DNA of 64,000 nucleotides from the NCBI GenBank assembly GCA_910584585.1, contig CAJUBP010000010.1:1-64000 (forward strand), in the 5' to 3' direction. Origin of the DNA: an uncultured Lachnospiraceae bacterium (GTDB lineage Bacteria > Bacillota > Clostridia > Lachnospirales > Lachnospiraceae). Below are positions 18,741 through 27,782 of the stretch, in pieces. Below the pieces are notes generated by a model. It saw only the letters and a list, made by a program, of their open reading frames with translations, was not told the DNA's origin and made no database searches. The translations under genes and the position numbers were made by a program. The first letter of the stretch is position 1. Every line of letters begins with the position of its first letter.

Positions 18741-19620
18741 AATGGAAAAAGACATTGTGACAGTCCGGCTGTTTCCTCAACACAGGGCAGAGCCGGAGGT
18801 GAAAATAGAAATCGGCACATCCAGTATTATCGGAACCAGACGCAGCCAGGAGGATACCATATTTGGCTATGGTTCAGGAAAGGAAGCCATTGCTCTGGTC
18901 TGCGACGGCATGGGAGGGCTTTCCGGCGGGGAGATTGCAAGCAAGGCGGCGGCAGAGAGTCTGGTGAATGCGTGGTTTGGCAGAAAAGAGATTGAGGATA
19001 TTCCGGAATTTTTAGAAAAAGAGGCGCTGAAAGCGGACGAGAAGGTATTCCAGCAGAAAAATGATAAAGGAGAACGGCTTCGGGCGGGAACTACCATTGT
19101 AGCGGCGATTATCCGCGGAAATGAATTGTATTGGCTGTCGGTGGGGGACAGTAAAATATATATTATCCGGGGGAAAGAAATTCTGTCGGTATGCAGAGAG
19201 CACAATTACCGGCTGACCTTAAACCAACAGCTGGAGCAGGGTGAGCTGACGCCGGAAGAATATGCGGCAGAAGAATACAGGGCAGAGGCTTTGATCAGCT
19301 ACCTCGGAATGGGAAATGTGTCTTTGATGGATTTGAACCGCCAGCCTTTTCTGCTGGAAGACGGGGACATTGTTCTTTTAAGCAGCGACGGACTGTACCG
19401 GAGCCTTTCAGAAGAAGAGATCTTATGCCTGATCAAAGAGTTTGGCGGTGACGTGCAGGGAGCGGCAGATGTGTTAACTTCGGCCGCCCTGGGAAACAAA
19501 CAGTCCGGGCAGGACAATACCTCTGTGGTAGTGATGCGTTATAGCGTTTCGGGCAGGAAAGAAGAACAGGAAGAGAAAAAGAAAACGGGAGGAAAGCAGG
19601 ATGAATTTAAAAAGATGTGA
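18733..19620 (+). CDS. Second PP2C-family Ser/Thr protein phosphatase
   Basis: About 295 residues. PP2C motifs: RRSQEDTIF, CDGMGGLSGGEIASK, LSVGDSKIYII, LSSDGLYRSL and GQDNTSVVV. It carries two features the first phosphatase lacks: an N-terminal extension with IVTVRLF (Thr10), matching the T-V-[SR]-L-[FY] motif in the FHA proteins, and a charged Lys/Glu-rich tail. I place the start at 18733, overlapping the FHA-kinase gene by 8 nt. The tail overlaps the next gene by 20 nt. The motif suggests that an FHA domain can bring the phosphatase to the complex. Confidence 0.9.
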   Translation: MAEMEKDIVTVRLFPQHRAEPEVKIEIGTSSIIGTRRSQEDTIFGYGSGKEAIALVCDGMGGLSGGEIASKAAAESLVNAWFGRKEIEDIPEFLEKEALKADEKVFQQKNDKGERLRAGTTIVAAIIRGNELYWLSVGDSKIYIIRGKEILSVCREHNYRLTLNQQLEQGELTPEEYAAEEYRAEALISYLGMGNVSLMDLNRQPFLLEDGDIVLLSSDGLYRSLSEEEILCLIKEFGGDVQGAADVLTSAALGNKQSGQDNTSVVVMRYSVSGRKEEQEEKKKTGGKQDEFKKM

Positions 19621-20302
19621 AAATGGTCATTTTTATGACGGAGACAAGTTCCAGATGTGTCCCCACTGCGCAGCAGTAGGCGGCGGAGAACAGCAGGCGA
19701 CTATGCCTTATACGGAGGCAGATAACGGTTACAACACAGCCATGACAGAGCCGGTGACTATGCCGATGTATGCGCCTAAGGAGCCGCAGGCTGCCGGCGC
19801 TTTTCCGGTGCAGCCCCAGATGATGGAGCAGCCGTCAGGCAATCTTTCTTTGCAGGATGCAGTGAGCAGGGCAATCACTGTGCCCGGAGGCATGGAGCAG
19901 GATGAAGAGAAAACGGTCAGCCTTTACCAGTATCAGAACCACACAGATCCGGTGGCGGGCTGGCTGGTATGTATTGAGGGAACAGATTTCGGCAGCAGTT
20001 TTACCGTAAAAAGCGGAAGAAATTTTATTGGGCGGGCCTCCCATATGGATGTGGTGCTGCGGGGAGATAACAGCATTTCCAGGGAAAAGCACGCCATTAT
20101 TCTCTATGAGCCGAAACGGAGGGAATTTATCGCCCAGGCCGGCGAGTCCAGAGAACTGTTTTATCTGAATGATGAGGTTGTGCTGAATCCAGTGCGGCTG
20201 AAACAGTATGATATTCTGACGATCGGAAATACAAGGCTGATGTTTTTTCCCTGCTGCGGAGAGAATTTCAGCTGGGATGATTTTAAGAAAGATGAGGAAT
20301 AG
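19601..20302 (+). CDS. Second small zinc-ribbon FHA adaptor protein
   Basis: 233 residues, paralogous to the adaptor at 15058. The N-terminal CENGHFYDGDKFQMCPHC knuckle (6-23) is followed by a Met/Pro/Thr-rich linker with TMPYTEA and AMTEPVTMP. EKTVSLY (Thr105) stands just before the FHA domain (about 120-220), with GRASHMDVVL and SISREKHAI. The N-terminus overlaps the PP2C gene by 20 nt; GGAGG lies inside that gene's tail. The repeated pairing of phosphatase then adaptor (14164/15058 and 18733/19601) suggests duplication of a two-gene unit. Confidence 0.85.
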   Translation: MNLKRCENGHFYDGDKFQMCPHCAAVGGGEQQATMPYTEADNGYNTAMTEPVTMPMYAPKEPQAAGAFPVQPQMMEQPSGNLSLQDAVSRAITVPGGMEQDEEKTVSLYQYQNHTDPVAGWLVCIEGTDFGSSFTVKSGRNFIGRASHMDVVLRGDNSISREKHAIILYEPKRREFIAQAGESRELFYLNDEVVLNPVRLKQYDILTIGNTRLMFFPCCGENFSWDDFKKDEE

Positions 20303-20304
20303 GG

Positions 20305-21552
20305 ATGGGGAACTTAAAGACAAACAGAAGCGCTGGGCTTTATATTGCTTTGACAGTTTTGATGAATTTCCTGCCTATGATACTGGTGGTTATAATCGGA
20401 AAACGGCTGTTGTCCAACAGTTCCGGGCTGGCCGCTGCCGCTCTGGGTTTGGGCGGGGGAAGCCTGCAGGATATGCTCAGGGATATTTTAGTTTTTCTTA
20501 TTTTGACATGGATTTTGGCAGTTGCTTATCTGATCTATGTCCTTGTACTGTTTTGGGGCGTCTGCCGTGATATGAATTTCATTTGCGGAAAATACGGCCT
20601 GGGAAACAGCATGAATTATATTCTGGTGATGCTGCTGTCAGGAGTTACCTTGAACATCTATTATATATTCTGGTCGAACCAGCAGGGGAAACGGCTGAAA
20701 GAAGCAGAAGGACACTACCAGAGGCAGGTGAAGGGGACAGGAACTTCCCATCTGATCTTTGCTCTGCTTGGTTCTGTTCCGGTATGGCTGTCGGTATTTT
20801 TGGTGTATAAACTTCAGACAGATCCTTTGTATTTTATGGCTCATGCCGGAATGATTGCCGCTGCGTCCATAGCAGGATTTTTCCTTGGATTTCTGGATCT
20901 GGTAAACCGGGCCTATTTTATCAAAGATGTGAATACCCTTGCAAAAGCCTATAACGGGCAGGGCGCCTGGGACACGAATGGAAGGCCGCAGGCAGGCAAT
21001 GCGCAAAATCCAGCGGCAGACAGTTATATGCTGCAGGATTTTGCGCAAAATCCGGCGGAAGACGGTTATACGCCGCAGGCAGGAAATGTTCAGAATCCGG
21101 CCGCAGGCGGCTATATGCCGCAGGGCATGGCTTCCCAAAGTCCGGTTCTGGGAGCTTCTTTACAGCAGAACGGAGAAGAATACACTATGCCGGTGGACGG
21201 CTGGATGCCGGACGCAGCCCAGGCATGGAAACCGAAGGACGCCGGAATGCAGGCCGGATATTTGATAGGAAGCAAAGGAGAATACCAGGGAGCGTCTATT
21301 CCGATCGAAGGGGAACTGCTCATTGGAAGGGATGAGACAAACTGCCAGGTGGTAATTAAACGGCCGGATATCAGCAGGAAACATTGCATGATCCGTTATA
21401 GCGGGAATGGCTCTTATACCGTGACAGACTGTTCTTCTAACGGCGTCTATGACAAGGAAGGAAACGCGTTTCCCAAAAATGTACCGGTTGCCTGCGGTTC
21501 CGGTACAGTTCTTGTAATTGCAAAAAGCGGGAATGAATTTCTGCTGAAATAG
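20305..21552 (+). CDS. DUF4234-like membrane protein with C-terminal FHA domain
   Basis: 415 residues. N-terminal membrane part (about 1-215) with at least five hydrophobic segments, including MNYILVMLLSGVTLNIYYIFW, typical of DUF4234. A linker of Gln/Ala-rich repeats (QNPAADSYMLQ, QNPAEDGYTPQ, QNPAAGGYMPQ) follows, then YTMPVDGWMPD. The FHA domain (about 320-415) has GRDETNCQVVI, DISRKHC, SSNGVYD and ends GNEFLLK. It closely resembles the protein at 24586 over the linker end and FHA. It begins two nucleotides after the adaptor gene. A membrane platform for phosphorylated partners is plausible. Confidence 0.82.
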   Translation: MGNLKTNRSAGLYIALTVLMNFLPMILVVIIGKRLLSNSSGLAAAALGLGGGSLQDMLRDILVFLILTWILAVAYLIYVLVLFWGVCRDMNFICGKYGLGNSMNYILVMLLSGVTLNIYYIFWSNQQGKRLKEAEGHYQRQVKGTGTSHLIFALLGSVPVWLSVFLVYKLQTDPLYFMAHAGMIAAASIAGFFLGFLDLVNRAYFIKDVNTLAKAYNGQGAWDTNGRPQAGNAQNPAADSYMLQDFAQNPAEDGYTPQAGNVQNPAAGGYMPQGMASQSPVLGASLQQNGEEYTMPVDGWMPDAAQAWKPKDAGMQAGYLIGSKGEYQGASIPIEGELLIGRDETNCQVVIKRPDISRKHCMIRYSGNGSYTVTDCSSNGVYDKEGNAFPKNVPVACGSGTVLVIAKSGNEFLLK

Positions 21553-21554
21553 AC

Positions 21555-21644
21555 AGACGGGGATGAAATGGGATGGAAGATAATATGGCAAAAGAGAAGA
21601 TTTGCGGCGGTTTGAAGACAGGGGATGAAATGCGATGGAAGATA
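21555..21644 (+). repeat. Duplicated start-codon region of the FHA-ABC gene
   Basis: Two near-identical 28-29-nt copies (21555-21582 and 21616-21644) share GGGGATGAAATG, one variable base, then GATGGAAGATA. Each contains an ATG followed by GAAGAT, at 21573 and 21635. They are 62 nt apart, so the first ATG opens a different frame and gives only 28 codons (MEDNMAKEKICGG...). The second is the start of the transporter gene. Confidence 0.7.
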
Positions 21645-23947
21645 GAACAGGGCAGATAAGCAGAAAACTTACCGTAATGGACGGTGAAGGCAGAGTATTG
21701 GAACTGTCGTTGGATGATTTGCGTAAGGAACGGATTTTCTGGGGAAGGGATCCCGGGCACAATGATATTGTAATCCCTTCTCCCGGGGTGTCCAGAATTC
21801 ACGGCAAGTTTAAGATTGTGCCCCAGGGGATTCTTTTTGCGGATGTGGGCAGCACCAATGGAACTTATCTGGAAAATGCCGCCGGAAAGCATCTGATACA
21901 GAAAAAAAGCGGATATGTGTTTTTAAGAGATGGAGATATGCTCCGGGTGCAGCCTCCGGAAGGGAGAGAGGGAAATTCTGTTTTACTGCTGTACACGGAA
22001 TCCATGCAGAAGGGAAAATGGCAGAAATACGCGCTGCCGGCGCCCCGGATTGCCATTGGCCGCGGAAGTGAAAATGATATTGTGCTGCAGCACATGGGAA
22101 TTTCCAGAAGGCATGCGCTGATTGAGCAGAAAGGGGAGGTCTATGTTATTTCTGACTGTCAGAGCGCCAATGGGGTTCTTGTGAATGACAGCATCTTGCA
22201 CGGGACATGCATGCTGAAGGATAAAGATGTAATCCGTATCCTGAACAGCATTCTGATTTTCACCAGTTCCGGAATCTACTATAAAAGCTCTCAGCAGGGC
22301 GTAAGCCTTCGGGTCCGCAATATGAACAAAATCGTGGGGAAGGGAAAACAGATTCTCCATGATGTGAACGTGGATATTGACAGTAATGAATTCGTGGCGA
22401 TTGTGGGCGGTTCCGGCGCCGGCAAATCCACATTGATGAACGCCATCAGCGGCTTTGACAGGAAACGGCAGGGGACAGTTCTTTTTTCCGGATTGAATCT
22501 GGATGAAAATTTCTCGGTGTTAAAAAGTCTGATAGGGTATGTGCCTCAGCAGGATATTATCTATGAAAACCTTACGCTGAACCGCATGCTGATGTATACG
22601 GCCAAATTAAAGATGCCCAAAGACACTTCAAAAGAGGAAATAGAAAAGAGAATCCATGACGTCCTGGAAATGGTGGAACTGTCTGAACATCAGAATACCT
22701 ATATCCGCAAGCTTTCCGGCGGGCAGAAAAAACGCGCCAGCATAGCAGTGGAGCTTTTGGCGGATCCCAGTCTGTTTTTCCTGGATGAGCCCACATCTGG
22801 CTTAGATCCGGGAACAGAAAAGAAATTGATGGGAACCTTAAGCCGGCTGGCAAAATCCCAGGGGAAAACCATTATTATGGTGACTCACACCACCCAGAGC
22901 CTGGATTTGTGCGATAAAGTCATATTTATGGGGCAGGGCGGGAGAGTCTGCTTCTGCGGAACATGCCAGGAGGCAAAAATGTTCTTTGATACGGATAATC
23001 TGGTGGACATTTATAATGAAATGGCTGCTAAGCCCCAGGAATGGGCAGAACAGTATGTGGGGTGCGTGCCTTTAGAGCCGGTTGGTTTCGGGGAAGGAAA
23101 AGAAGCACCCAAAAAGAAAAAATTTTCCGGCATCCGCCAGTTTTTCATATTAACGATGCGTTACGCGGAGATTATGAAGAATGACCTGCCAAGATTGGCG
23201 CTCCTGTTTTTGCAGCCGGTGCTGATTGCGCTGCTTCTTGGGATTGTGGCGGACGACCGGGTGTTTGAAATCTACGAAAGCACCAAATCCATTCTGTTTG
23301 CGTTGAGCTGCGCGGGAATCTGGATAGGGCTGTTTAATTCCATACAGGAAATCTGCAAGGAGCGGGCAGTGCTGAAGCGGGAATATATGGGGAATATGAA
23401 GTTATGGTCCTATACCCTGTCAAAATTTGCGGTTCAGATGGTTGTGGGCATCTTTCAGGCTGCGATTATTGTGGCGGTGTTCGGCATGGCTATCGGGCTG
23501 CCGGAGAAGGGGATCCTTATGAAAAACAGCTTTCCGGAGATGTTTGTGACAATATGGCTGACCATTACGGCATCCATGGCTTTGGGATTTATTTTGTCCG
23601 CAGTGGTAAAGAGCGGGGATAAAGCAATGGCCTGCGCACCCTTTGTGCTGATTATCCAACTTCTTTTTTCCGGTATCCTCTTTGAATTAAAAGGGGCGGG
23701 GAACAAGATTGCCTATGCTACCATCAGCAAATGGTCTGTGGAAAGCCTTGGGAGCATTGCGGATCTGAACAGCCTTACAATGAAAATGCAGGAAGAACTG
23801 CCGGGAATTGAGCATGAATTCCAGGAAATCTTTGAGTTTGCCAAAAAGCATCTGCTGTCCAATTGGGCAGTGCTGGCGGTGATGGTGGCGGTTTGCTTTG
23901 TTATTACTGTGCTGGCCCTTCGGAACGTGGCGAAGGACGGGAGATGA
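21635..23947 (+). CDS. Double-FHA ABC transporter (ABCG-type half transporter)
   Basis: 770 residues. FHA1 (about 20-100): GRDPGHNDIVI, GVSRIHG, GSTNGTY. FHA2 (about 135-215): GRGSENDIVL, GISRRHA, SANGVLV. The nucleotide-binding domain follows: Walker A GGSGAGKST (258-266), signature LSGGQKKRASIA, Walker B LFFLDEPTSGLD. The C-terminal ~270 residues form an ABC2-type membrane domain with about six helices. The arrangement matches mycobacterial Rv1747, whose FHA domains bind phosphothreonine made by PknF and which helps export lipid-linked material. It should homodimerise. Substrate unknown; control by the local kinases is a strong inference. Confidence 0.92.
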   Translation: MEDRTGQISRKLTVMDGEGRVLELSLDDLRKERIFWGRDPGHNDIVIPSPGVSRIHGKFKIVPQGILFADVGSTNGTYLENAAGKHLIQKKSGYVFLRDGDMLRVQPPEGREGNSVLLLYTESMQKGKWQKYALPAPRIAIGRGSENDIVLQHMGISRRHALIEQKGEVYVISDCQSANGVLVNDSILHGTCMLKDKDVIRILNSILIFTSSGIYYKSSQQGVSLRVRNMNKIVGKGKQILHDVNVDIDSNEFVAIVGGSGAGKSTLMNAISGFDRKRQGTVLFSGLNLDENFSVLKSLIGYVPQQDIIYENLTLNRMLMYTAKLKMPKDTSKEEIEKRIHDVLEMVELSEHQNTYIRKLSGGQKKRASIAVELLADPSLFFLDEPTSGLDPGTEKKLMGTLSRLAKSQGKTIIMVTHTTQSLDLCDKVIFMGQGGRVCFCGTCQEAKMFFDTDNLVDIYNEMAAKPQEWAEQYVGCVPLEPVGFGEGKEAPKKKKFSGIRQFFILTMRYAEIMKNDLPRLALLFLQPVLIALLLGIVADDRVFEIYESTKSILFALSCAGIWIGLFNSIQEICKERAVLKREYMGNMKLWSYTLSKFAVQMVVGIFQAAIIVAVFGMAIGLPEKGILMKNSFPEMFVTIWLTITASMALGFILSAVVKSGDKAMACAPFVLIIQLLFSGILFELKGAGNKIAYATISKWSVESLGSIADLNSLTMKMQEELPGIEHEFQEIFEFAKKHLLSNWAVLAVMVAVCFVITVLALRNVAKDGR

Positions 23948-24444
23948 TGGGTAAGCAGATCTTACAGGAGCTTTCTGAATGGGCCGGAGTATGGCCTGCA
24001 AAAATATCCTGGATGCGGCAGATTTCAGAGACAATAAAAAAATGGGGAAGACAGTTCAAAGAGCGGTTGCTTATTGTAACCGGGCTTGGAGCAGCCTGCT
24101 TCTTGCTGCATCTTACAGGAATCGGCTGCCCGATCAAATGGCTTACTGGGATTAGCTGTGCCGGATGCGGTATGACAAGAGCAGCAGTATGTGTTTTGAA
24201 GCTGCAGTTTGGCCAGGCCTATGAGTACCATCCGCTGGTCTATGCTATGCCCATGTGCGTTCTGTTGTTTCTGTTCTGGGATAAAATCCCGGCAAAGGCG
24301 CAGAAAGTGATCGCTGCGGCAGTTATTGTCTGTTTTGCAGTTATGTACCTGGCACGGCTGCAAAATCCCAGTTCAGTGGTTTCCATTGAGCCTGAAAATG
24401 GAATAGTTATGCGGATATGGCATTTTTTCATGCAAAGAAGATAA
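23944..24444 (+). CDS. DUF2752 membrane protein
   Basis: About 167 residues. The core TGIGCPIKWLTGISCAGCGMTRA is the DUF2752 signature (CPxxxxTGxxCPGCGxTRA-like), between hydrophobic helices. An amphipathic N-terminus of about 45 residues precedes the first helix. ATG at 23944 overlaps the transporter stop codon (ATGA), so it is translationally coupled. DUF2752 function is unknown; such genes often sit beside DUF4234-type and transport genes. No terminator is seen downstream, but 141 nt separate it from the next gene, with an imperfect GAACTGTC...GATAGTTC-type hairpin at about 24496-24529. Confidence 0.8.
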   Translation: MMGKQILQELSEWAGVWPAKISWMRQISETIKKWGRQFKERLLIVTGLGAACFLLHLTGIGCPIKWLTGISCAGCGMTRAAVCVLKLQFGQAYEYHPLVYAMPMCVLLFLFWDKIPAKAQKVIAAAVIVCFAVMYLARLQNPSSVVSIEPENGIVMRIWHFFMQRR

Positions 24445-24585
24445 GGATGAATCAGGCACAGAAACACAAATGTGAAATGTTACAGAACATGGCAGAGAAC
24501 TGTCGTAAAATAATTTACGGATAGTTCTAACAGTGCAATGGACATGACAAAAAGTTCATTGCGGATCTAGGAACGGAGGAGAAAA

Positions 24586-25437
24586 ATGGTAAAAGAAGAT
24601 CGTGGTTTAGGCATGTATATCCTGCTGTCCATCTGTACCTGCGGGATTTATGGATTGTATTTTATTTATTCTATGGCGCAGGATTCCAATACCCTTTGTG
24701 AAGGGGACGGAAAGAAAACGCCGGGGCTTCTCAGCTTTATTCTGCTGACGATTGTCACTTGCGGAATTTACGCAATTTACTGGGAGTACAGCCTGGGGAA
24801 CAGGCTTTCAGAAAATGCGCCCCGCTATGGAATGAATTTTCAGGAAAACGGCACAACCGTGCTGCTCTGGAATATCTTTGGCTCTATGCTGTGCGGAATG
24901 GGCCATTTTGTGGCAACAAATATTCTGATTAAAAACATGAACGCGCTGGCCCGCAAATATAACGAAGCAAATCCGCAGCAGCAGGCAGTTCAGGAGTTTG
25001 CGCAGCCGGAGCAGCAGTCAGGCATTTCAGATCAGATTCAGCCGGACGCTCAGGGTTATATTCCGGTTAACGGAGACGACGATTATACCATGCCGGCAGA
25101 GGAATGGACGCCGGATTTTGGTGATGTTCCAGAAAGCGGCAGTATGGAATGCTGCAAAGGAACCTATGAAGGAACTGTGATCCCCATCGACGGAGAAGTG
25201 ATTATCGGCAGGGATGAGACTTGCTCCCATATCGTAATCAAGGGGCCGGAAATCAGCCGGAAGCACTGCGGAATTGCCTATGACAAAGGAAGCGGAAGCT
25301 ACATTGTCACAGATTATTCTTCCAATGGCGTTTATTATAAAAATGGACAGGCGTTTCCAAAGAATGTGCCGGTTGCCTGCGGTGCGGGGACGATTCTTGT
25401 GATTGCGGAGAGTGGGAATGAGTTTTTGCTGAAATAG
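24586..25437 (+). CDS. Second DUF4234 membrane protein with C-terminal FHA domain
   Basis: 283 residues. The N-terminal half has the DUF4234 pattern twice: STCGIYGLYF-like ICTCGIYGLYFIY and IVTCGIYAIYWEYS, then a third helix. A Gln-rich linker leads to YTMPAEEWTPD and an FHA domain (about 190-283) with GRDETCSHIVI, EISRKHC and SSNGVYY, ending GNEFLLK. It shares nearly every FHA position with the protein at 20305, a recent duplication by appearance. GGAGGAG precedes the ATG. It closes the tightly packed phospho-signalling cluster. Confidence 0.85.
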   Translation: MVKEDRGLGMYILLSICTCGIYGLYFIYSMAQDSNTLCEGDGKKTPGLLSFILLTIVTCGIYAIYWEYSLGNRLSENAPRYGMNFQENGTTVLLWNIFGSMLCGMGHFVATNILIKNMNALARKYNEANPQQQAVQEFAQPEQQSGISDQIQPDAQGYIPVNGDDDYTMPAEEWTPDFGDVPESGSMECCKGTYEGTVIPIDGEVIIGRDETCSHIVIKGPEISRKHCGIAYDKGSGSYIVTDYSSNGVYYKNGQAFPKNVPVACGAGTILVIAESGNEFLLK

Positions 25438-25488
25438 GGGAGGAAAAATTAAAGCAGTATTAATGCAAAACAGAAAGGAAGGAAAATT

Positions 25489-27636
25489 ATGAAGAAAAAA
25501 GTGATGGCATTATTGTTAGCAGTTTGTATGATTGCAGGAGAAGAAGGTATGATTCTGCAGGCATCAGAGACAGAAGTTTCTCAGACAGAGATGTCAACAG
25601 AACTTTCAGAAGAGAATGTAATTCCTACAGATAAGTCTGTGGAAAACAATAATGGAGTACAGGAAGATTTGCAATTAGGGAATTCAGCGGATGCAAATCT
25701 TGAGAATCAGGAAGAGAACACAGATAGTTCGAGTGAATCAAGTAATGGAAATCGGGAAGAGAAGAGGCAGGAGAATTCTTTAAAAACTGGAGATGAAATA
25801 CATGAGGGAGAAGCGGAACAACCAGATGAGAGTATTCCGATAGAAGGAAGCGGGACAAATGAGGCAGTAGATGGGAAATTAGAAGAAACCAAAGAAAAAG
25901 TAAAAGTTGAAGCGCAAATGGTTCAAGAGGAAGCAGAAATTGAACAGTCAGAATCAGAGCAAGAAGAAAAGGTTTTATCAGAACCAGAAGGAATGATGGT
26001 TCAGGAGACGCTCCGTGGCGCAGAAAGTTACTATGAGCAGGAACCAAATAACAGTATTTCAGAAGCAAATGCAATTTCATTGGGGACGACAGTGTATGGT
26101 TCCTTTACGGATAATGACAGAGAAGATTATTATAAAGTGACACTGCCTTCAGCGGGAGCATTGAAACTTCATTTTCGTTCAAATAATCTTGCTGTTGTTT
26201 GGGTAAGTATATATTTTGATGAATCTGGAAAGGAAGGGGTTTTTAGAGATGAATGGGAATGGAATGAAAATTTGAAACTTTTGGATGTAGATAGTGTAAC
26301 TTATTTGGAACCAGGAACATATTTTATTAAAATATATGAAGAGGATTATGATTATGAGCCTACAGGAGACTATACATGTGAGGTGCAATTCAGCAGTTCT
26401 GGGACAAACGATGGGGAGCCGAATAATTCCTTTGCCGAAGCGAAAAATCTGAATATGGGAGATATTATAACTGGACAGATTTCCTGTAATGATGAGTTTG
26501 ATTATTATAAGATAAATGTTAATGCAGTGGGAAAAGTTACAATGAATATAACTTCATATATGAGAACTTGTAGGATTACTATCTATGATGGAGAAAGAAA
26601 TAAAATTTGGGATGGTCATGGTGATAGTGAAGATACTAAGGGGAAGCAGTATAGGAATGAATTCTATTTAGAGTCGGGAGTTTATTATATAAGAATGGGG
26701 GCGAAAGAGAATACATATAGTACTTATTATTATAATGGTATTTATAAAATAAACCTTGCTTTTACAGCTACTGAAGTTTCTTTTACTGGAGACGACAACA
26801 GTGCCATGAATGCTAAACCCATTACCTGGAATAAGACATACAAGGGCCAGATTTCTATCAATGATGAATATGACACTTACAAATTTGCTTTGGCAAAAGG
26901 AAGGAACATCCCTATTTCCTTTAGTTCTAATATGAGAACATATCAAATAAAAATGTACGATGCCGCAGGAAAGACCGTATGGGAACAAGAACCCAGTTAT
27001 TACAGCGGATGGGATGAGAGTAGTAAATCCAGGAAAGATTCCTATACGGTTACGTTATCAGCAGGCACGTATTACATGGAAGTTAGCGGCAGAAGCGATT
27101 GGACAGGAATTTACAGCTTCAGTCTCAGCGCAGGAGAACTGACTTCTCTCAAACTGGATAAGAAAAGTTTGAAACTGGTAAAGGGAAAAAAATATCAGTT
27201 AACTCCGGCAATGGAGCCAGTGAATTGCAAGGTTACCTGGAAATCTGATAATCCCAAAGTAGCTTCTGTAAAATCAGGTAAGATTACAGCAAAGGGCTAT
27301 GGACAGGCAACAATTACCTGCCGGGCGCAGGATGGCTCCAACAAAACAGCTTCCTGCAAAGTAACTGTGGTTCCTGCAAAGGCAAAAATATCATCTTCCA
27401 AAAGCGGAAAATCTTACCGGAAGATTAAAATTAAGTCCCAGAGTGGGGTTACCGGTTTTGAAGTATATACAAAAACAAAACGCAGTTCTTGGAAGCTCTA
27501 TAAGACAGTGAAAGGATCTAAAAATAAGAGTCTGAAAGTGAAAAATAAATATTATAACAGCCATTCCTTCCGGGTAAGGGCATATAAACAGGTCGGAAGC
27601 AAGAAATATTATGGCGCTTATTCAAAAACTTTGTAA
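25489..27636 (+). CDS. Secreted protein with PPC-like, BIG2 and C-terminal FnIII-like domains
   Basis: 715 residues. Signal peptide about 1-25 (LLLAVCMIAG...LQA-SE). Residues 25-170 are an acidic low-complexity region rich in Glu, Ser and Gln. Three pre-peptidase C-terminal (PPC)-like domains follow, each opening with EPNNS or DDNSAMNA and containing DYYKV/DYYKI/YDTYKF then YYIRM/YYMEV strands. A BIG2 domain (TWKSDNPKVASVKSG) and a Lys-rich FnIII-like end complete it. No catalytic peptidase domain is present, so PPC modules probably serve in binding. AAGGAAGG lies before the ATG. It is 51 nt after the FHA gene. Confidence 0.75.
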   Translation: MKKKVMALLLAVCMIAGEEGMILQASETEVSQTEMSTELSEENVIPTDKSVENNNGVQEDLQLGNSADANLENQEENTDSSSESSNGNREEKRQENSLKTGDEIHEGEAEQPDESIPIEGSGTNEAVDGKLEETKEKVKVEAQMVQEEAEIEQSESEQEEKVLSEPEGMMVQETLRGAESYYEQEPNNSISEANAISLGTTVYGSFTDNDREDYYKVTLPSAGALKLHFRSNNLAVVWVSIYFDESGKEGVFRDEWEWNENLKLLDVDSVTYLEPGTYFIKIYEEDYDYEPTGDYTCEVQFSSSGTNDGEPNNSFAEAKNLNMGDIITGQISCNDEFDYYKINVNAVGKVTMNITSYMRTCRITIYDGERNKIWDGHGDSEDTKGKQYRNEFYLESGVYYIRMGAKENTYSTYYYNGIYKINLAFTATEVSFTGDDNSAMNAKPITWNKTYKGQISINDEYDTYKFALAKGRNIPISFSSNMRTYQIKMYDAAGKTVWEQEPSYYSGWDESSKSRKDSYTVTLSAGTYYMEVSGRSDWTGIYSFSLSAGELTSLKLDKKSLKLVKGKKYQLTPAMEPVNCKVTWKSDNPKVASVKSGKITAKGYGQATITCRAQDGSNKTASCKVTVVPAKAKISSSKSGKSYRKIKIKSQSGVTGFEVYTKTKRSSWKLYKTVKGSKNKSLKVKNKYYNSHSFRVRAYKQVGSKKYYGAYSKTL

Positions 27637-27663
27637 ATAATTTATAGAAAGGTTTGGAAAGAA

Positions 27664-27757
27664 GGGGTTGTTGGAAGATGGCAAATATCCACAATATAGA
27701 TGTGAAATGTTTAGTTTAAGACTATATTGTTTGAAAATTCCATTTTTCGACAGCCCC
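27664..27757. repeat. Palindromic intergenic repeat, family 1, copy A
   Basis: Long imperfect inverted repeat with outer ends GGGGTTGTTGG and CGACAGCCCC and inner ends ACAATATAG and CTATATTGT. It has the same plan as the copies at 40905-41002 and 51654-51760. It begins 27 nt after a stop codon. Confidence 0.75.
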
Positions 27758-27782
27758 TTATAAAATATAAGGAGAACAGCAA

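Noticed and set aside
9892..25437. Type VI or type VII secretion locus
   Set aside because: FHA, PP2C and kinase genes are shared with such systems, but no tube, sheath, VgrG, EssC-type ATPase or WXG100 protein is present.
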